Shown in pieces: positions 60,948 through 64,000 of a stretch of DNA of 64,000 nt. Within the stretch, counting starts at the first letter, position 1. Each line of letters begins with the position of its first letter. The DNA lies in NCBI GenBank assembly GCA_902781515.1, contig CACZJU010000010.1, forward strand, positions 21,253 to 85,252. The letters are read 5' to 3'. The notes under the pieces were generated by a model. It searched no databases and was not told where the DNA came from. It saw only the letters and a list, made by a program, of their open reading frames with translations. This DNA is from an uncultured Bacteroidales bacterium (lineage in GTDB: Bacteria; Bacteroidota; Bacteroidia; Bacteroidales; Bacteroidaceae). Made by a program: the position numbers and the translations under genes.

Positions 60948-62087
60948 ATGACGAAGGAAGCGATGAAGCGGCGTTTGATGCACCACGACTACAACGGTCG
61001 TGGCATTTATATGCTGACTTTCTCTACAGCCAATCGCAATCCTGTGCTTGGACAACTGGCAGGCACAAACGGCAGCTACGACATTGTCCTGACGGCACTC
61101 GGGCAGCGAGTAGCGGAGGAGATACAGTGCCTGCCTCGTCGCTATCCTCAAATCCAGGTTCTTGATTATGTGGTTATGCCCGATCATGTGCACCTCCTGC
61201 TCTTTGTGCGTGAGTGGATGCCCCAGCATCTGGGGCGGGTGCTTGCTAGCCTGAAGGCTAAGTGCAGCCAGGCTTGGTGGGAACTGCAGGGGGCTGGCCT
61301 GCTGAAGCAGGCCACACAGGACCAACGAGCCACACAGGACCAACGAGCCACACAGGACCAGCAGGCCACACAGAACCAGCAGGCCACACAGGACCAACGA
61401 GCCACACAGGACCAGCAGGCCACACAGAATGGAGGACAGGGGCAGGGGGGTAGTTGTATTGGTGGCACTTCAGTGCCGCCGTCTTCGCGCAAGCCCTCCC
61501 TTTGGGAGGCGGGCTATCACGACCGCTACCTGATGCACAAAGGCCAGTTGCAGACACTCTTCAACTACATCCATGATAACCCTAAGCGCCTTGCTATAAA
61601 GCGCATGAAGCCCGACCTCTTCCGTGTTCGGCAGCACATCCGCATCGGAAGTCAGGAATGTGCTTCCATGGGTAACATCTTTCTCCTGAAGCAGCCTGAG
61701 AAGTACCAAGTGTTTATGCATCGCAACGCCAGTGCCGAGGATATCCGTAAGGAGACCTCCCGACTGATGGCGTGCTGCGAACGGGGAGCCGTCTTGGTTA
61801 CTCCTGGAATCAGTCCTGGAGAAAAGGCTGTGGTGAGTGCAGCCCTTGAGCAGGGTGCCTCTCTCGTTATCCTTCGTGAAAACGGTTTTGCTGAATTCGA
61901 AAAGCCTTATGGACGATACTTCGAGGCTTGTGCCGCTGGCAGCCTCCTTCTGCTTTCTCCTTGGGAATATCACACCGACCGCAGGACTATCAGCCGCTCA
62001 CAATGCCTTTTCCTTAACGATATGGCGCGTGTAATCTGTGACGAGGACACTACCTTTGTGCTGATGGAGGGTATTGCAAAGGTGTGA
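60948..62087 (+). CDS. REP-associated HUH transposase (Y1/IS200-like) fused to a DprA-like domain
   Basis: This 379-residue protein has the N-terminal Y1 transposase domain: [19 protein letters not shown], the HUH motif in [12 protein letters not shown], and the Tyr region in [16 protein letters not shown]. It is interrupted near residues 122-157 by six 6-residue repeats of ATQDQR type (18-bp DNA units, 61311-61418) and a Gly/Gln-rich linker. The C-terminal region from about residue 270 ([66 protein letters not shown]) resembles the DNA-binding Rossmann fold of DprA/Smf. RAYT proteins act on REP palindromes; such arrays lie directly downstream. Confidence 0.85.
   Translation: MTKEAMKRRLMHHDYNGRGIYMLTFSTANRNPVLGQLAGTNGSYDIVLTALGQRVAEEIQCLPRRYPQIQVLDYVVMPDHVHLLLFVREWMPQHLGRVLASLKAKCSQAWWELQGAGLLKQATQDQRATQDQRATQDQQATQNQQATQDQRATQDQQATQNGGQGQGGSCIGGTSVPPSSRKPSLWEAGYHDRYLMHKGQLQTLFNYIHDNPKRLAIKRMKPDLFRVRQHIRIGSQECASMGNIFLLKQPEKYQVFMHRNASAEDIRKETSRLMACCERGAVLVTPGISPGEKAVVSAALEQGASLVILRENGFAEFEKPYGRYFEACAAGSLLLLSPWEYHTDRRTISRSQCLFLNDMARVICDEDTTFVLMEGIAKV
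61311..61418 (+). repeat. 18-bp tandem repeat (six units) inside the transposase gene
   Basis: Six in-frame 18-bp units of GCCACACAGGACCAACGA type, with A/G changes, and a partial seventh. They encode [12 protein letters not shown] and ATQNQQ. Copy number may vary between strains. Confidence 0.95.
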
Positions 62088-62160
62088 GGACTTAGGCGCA
62101 AAGGGCTTAAGACCTCGATGCAAAGGCTTAAGGTATTAGGAGCATAATTGATTTCTTGAC

Positions 62161-62230
62161 AGGGAACCATCGTTCCGTGTCGGGAAACCATCGTTCCACG
62201 TCTTGGAACATTCGTTTCCCGACGGGGAAC
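62161..62230. repeat. Three-unit array of 22-bp palindromic repeats after the transposase
   Basis: Units beginning near 62161, 62183 and 62205 contain GGAACCATCGTTCC, GGAAACCATCGTTCC and GGAACATTCGTTTCC, each with short inverted ends (GGAAC/GTTCC). A partial fourth GGGGAAC follows. A looser array of CTTAAG units lies at 62092-62135. The region 62088-62262 holds no gene. Confidence 0.85.
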
Positions 62231-62262
62231 TTATTATGCAATATAGTGTAGAGTGCTCTGGA

Positions 62263-63402
62263 TTAGAAGCGGACGTAGGCTTGCACCCATGCCTGGTGAT
62301 AGTTTGAGCCTGTGGCAGGGGTGTGGAGGTTGTACTGGAGCTGCAGCATCAGGTTCTTGTGGGGCTGCAGGTTGGTAGCAAAGGAATAGATGGTGTGCAT
62401 GGAGGAGTGGTTGGCATAGTCGCGATAGACATCGTACTTGCCATACAGCTTTATCCATCGCCATACGGGCGCTCCGAGGGCTACATACCAGGCATCGGCA
62501 ACGTTGCCGCCTCTCCAATAGGCAGGAGTGGTGGCTGTGGCTCTCACATAGTCCGAAACTTTGTGTCCATAGGAACGGGCATATTCGGCTCTTGCGCTCC
62601 AATGGTTCTTCTTGCCCTCGTATTTAGCTCCTACGGCAAAACGGTTGCGCTTGACGGTGATGAGGCTGTCCTTGCTGTGCCAGTTTCCTGCCCATCCGAA
62701 GGCTCCAATCCAGAGGTCCTCGACGGGGCTCCACTGGAGTGTGCCGATGAAGTCCTTGCGAAGGTTCTCGTCGCGCAGGTTGATGCCCTGTCCGTTATAT
62801 ACGGCTACGGCATAGTGCAACTGGGCGTGTCCGTCGCGTTTGCTGCGGAAGGCATCACCCTGAACCTGCAGTCCGAGGTCGCGTCCGCCCATCGACTTCT
62901 CGCCCACACGGTCGCCGAAGCCCGACAGTTTCTTGCTTAGCTGGCTGTAGTCGCCGAAGCCCACGTCCCAGGGATTGTAGGGATTCTCGAAGGTGAAGCA
63001 GCGTTTGAACTCACCCATCTTCACTTCCAACTCCTTCCAATGGCTCCAGCTCACGAAGGCATCTTTTACGTGAGGCGTGCCGTTCAGCTCTACCTGCAAG
63101 CGGTATTTGAAGTCCTTGAGGACCGTGCCGTCAACATAGACGCGAACCAGTCGCAGTCCGAAGCCATCGCCGCCGTGCTGACTGCTCTCGCTGTCGTATT
63201 TGTAGGAACCGATGATGTAGCCGCCGAACTTGGGCACGGAGGCAATATCGCTACGTTTCCACTTGGCTTTGGGCAGCACTTTGTCCTGAAGGGTTTTGTA
63301 CGTGGTATCGAGGAACGCTTCATCGTCGGTCAACGTTGATGCGTGGTTAAATGCGAAAGGCAAGAGGCAAAAGCTCAGTGCCAGGAGTACTTTTTTGTTC
63401 AT
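62263..63402 (-). CDS. Phosphate-selective porin, OprO/OprP family
   Basis: This 379-residue outer-membrane beta-barrel has signal peptide MNKKVLLALSFCLLPFAFNHAS. The porin pattern includes RLVRVYVDGTVLKDFKYRLQVELNG, KMGEFKRCFTFENPYNPWDVGFGD, alternating aromatic beta-strands and a final Phe (QAWVQAYVRF) as required for barrel assembly. It may take up phosphate or another anion. The -7 box lies 7 nt before the ATG, so the mRNA could be leaderless. Confidence 0.88.
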   Translation of the reverse strand: MNKKVLLALSFCLLPFAFNHASTLTDDEAFLDTTYKTLQDKVLPKAKWKRSDIASVPKFGGYIIGSYKYDSESSQHGGDGFGLRLVRVYVDGTVLKDFKYRLQVELNGTPHVKDAFVSWSHWKELEVKMGEFKRCFTFENPYNPWDVGFGDYSQLSKKLSGFGDRVGEKSMGGRDLGLQVQGDAFRSKRDGHAQLHYAVAVYNGQGINLRDENLRKDFIGTLQWSPVEDLWIGAFGWAGNWHSKDSLITVKRNRFAVGAKYEGKKNHWSARAEYARSYGHKVSDYVRATATTPAYWRGGNVADAWYVALGAPVWRWIKLYGKYDVYRDYANHSSMHTIYSFATNLQPHKNLMLQLQYNLHTPATGSNYHQAWVQAYVRF

Positions 63403-63409
63403 AGTAGTG

Positions 63410-63417
63410 CAAAGGTA
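63410..63417 (-). promoter_or_regulatory. -7 promoter box for the porin gene
   Basis: On the minus strand this reads TACCTTTG with only 7 nt before the ATG. Confidence 0.6.
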
Positions 63418-63505
63418 GTAATAAAAGTGAGAAGTGAGAAGTGAGAAGAGAAAAAAATTAGAGGTAAGGAGATTAAACCATAGAGAGGGGAGGGGGTCTT
63501 ATTAT

Positions 63506-63552
63506 GGGGAGTTAAAGGGGAGTTAAAGGGGAGTTAAAGGGGAGTTAAAGGG
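63506..63552. repeat. 11-bp tandem repeat (GGGGAGTTAAA)x4
   Basis: Four identical 11-bp units and a GGG remainder precede the outer-membrane gene. The same family brackets the four-helix-bundle gene at 7.3-7.8 kb. Three AGTGAGA units lie upstream at 63426-63446. Confidence 0.92.
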
Positions 63553-63575
63553 TTTAAGAAGTTTAAGAGTTTAAG

Positions 63576-64000
63576 ATGAAGAGAATAATGACGTGCCTAG
63601 TGCTGATGATGTGTTCGGCGGTGATGATGGCACAGAAAGCTACGGTAAAAGGTGTGATTATGGACGGAGGGCTCAACGAGCCCCTGCCTGGAGCGGCTGT
63701 GGTGCTGCTGAACAAGAAGGACAGCACACAGGTGACTGGTGTTGTGAGTGATGTGAATGGACAGGTGTCGATGCCCGTCTCGAAGTACGGAACCTATCTG
63801 CTCCGCATTTCATATATGGGCTATCTGACGCAGTACCGGACGGTGGAGTTGAGTAAGCAGAAGAAAGAGTTGGACCTTGGTACCGTAGTGCTGAAGGAGG
63901 ATGCAAAGGTGCTGAAGGAAGCACAGGTGACAGCTCAACTGGCACAGGTGGAGATGAAGGAAGATACCTTTGTATATAACGCGGGCGCGTTCCGCGTGCC
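63576..64000 (+). CDS. Outer-membrane beta-barrel/TonB-receptor-like protein, N-terminal part (cut by window edge)
   Basis: The first 141 codons are present. Signal peptide MKRIMTCLVLMMCSAVMMAQ is followed by a carboxypeptidase-regulatory-like domain (KATVKGVIMDGGLNEPLPGAAVVLLNKKDSTQVTGVVSDVNGQ, YLLRISYMGYLTQY). Then VTAQLAQVEMKEDTFVYNAGAFRVP leads into a plug-like region. This is the start of a large Bacteroidetes outer-membrane receptor or OMP_b-brl-type protein. GTTTAAG repeats run up to the start codon. Confidence 0.85.
   Translation, partial: MKRIMTCLVLMMCSAVMMAQKATVKGVIMDGGLNEPLPGAAVVLLNKKDSTQVTGVVSDVNGQVSMPVSKYGTYLLRISYMGYLTQYRTVELSKQKKELDLGTVVLKEDAKVLKEAQVTAQLAQVEMKEDTFVYNAGAFRV

Noticed and set aside
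61184-61557. Cys/Trp-rich and collagen-like small ORFs
   Set aside because: They are other frames of the 18-bp tandem repeat in the transposase gene.

Overview
The window looks like a chromosome segment of a Bacteroidales bacterium, probably Prevotellaceae. This is inferred from the -7 promoter boxes of the TAnnTTTG type, the rare Shine-Dalgarno sites, the fused SecDF, the DUF4837 and smalltalk genes, the GH95/GH2 enzymes and the short IYNxAGQRV...NGKK C-termini on secreted proteins. The clade call rests on recognition only, not on a search.

Layout. 1-3.3 kb: end of fabH, then era, der and a small lipoprotein. 3.3-8.6 kb (minus): mlaE, a four-helix-bundle gene, mlaF and a GH95 fucosidase-like enzyme. 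8.6-18.8 kb: an accessory island between the mlaE and lptB promoters. It holds a smalltalk micro-ORF, an HU-like gene, an origin-like repeat cluster, a complete FokI-like type IIS restriction-modification operon behind a highly structured leader, a predicted small RNA with two 35-nt repeats, and a set of unrecognised genes around a DUF3987 protein. Inverted copies of a 55-bp repeat joined to promoters bound the island. 18.8-26.7 kb: lptB, tRNA-Leu, rlmN, DUF4837, pdxA, a flippase-like gene, tRNA-Ser, purN and a Na/Pi transporter. 26.7-31.6 kb (minus): a GH2 enzyme and a CapD/WbpM-like dehydratase. 31.7-38 kb: a zinc peptidase, rpoN, a PAP2-like protein, purE, a short ispG and cysS. 38-45.2 kb (minus): an envelope operon (acyltransferase, sulfatase-type transferase, ABC exporter), RNase H, argS and HU. 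45.4-50.6 kb: rhomboid protease, an EEP protein and secDF. 50.6-60.8 kb: two toxin-antitoxin modules inserted before a very large secreted protein, then two cassettes of giant surface protein plus small acidic tyrosine-rich peptide, each closed by nearly the same terminator. 60.9-64 kb: a REP-associated transposase fused to a DprA-like domain, palindrome arrays, an OprO/P-type porin and the start of an outer-membrane beta-barrel gene.

The most interesting material is of four kinds. First, the FokI-like operon has split methyltransferases, a leader RNA with mutually exclusive pairings and a neighbouring two-repeat RNA. Second, the giant-protein/small-peptide cassette is duplicated, has strong Shine-Dalgarno sites, and carries toxin-antitoxin modules in its leader with the leader re-created after a module. 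Third, several intergenic repeat families have entered genes and now encode signal peptides and protein ends. Fourth, 22-23-bp palindrome arrays keep the same period at three loci although their sequences differ, and one lies beside the transposase.
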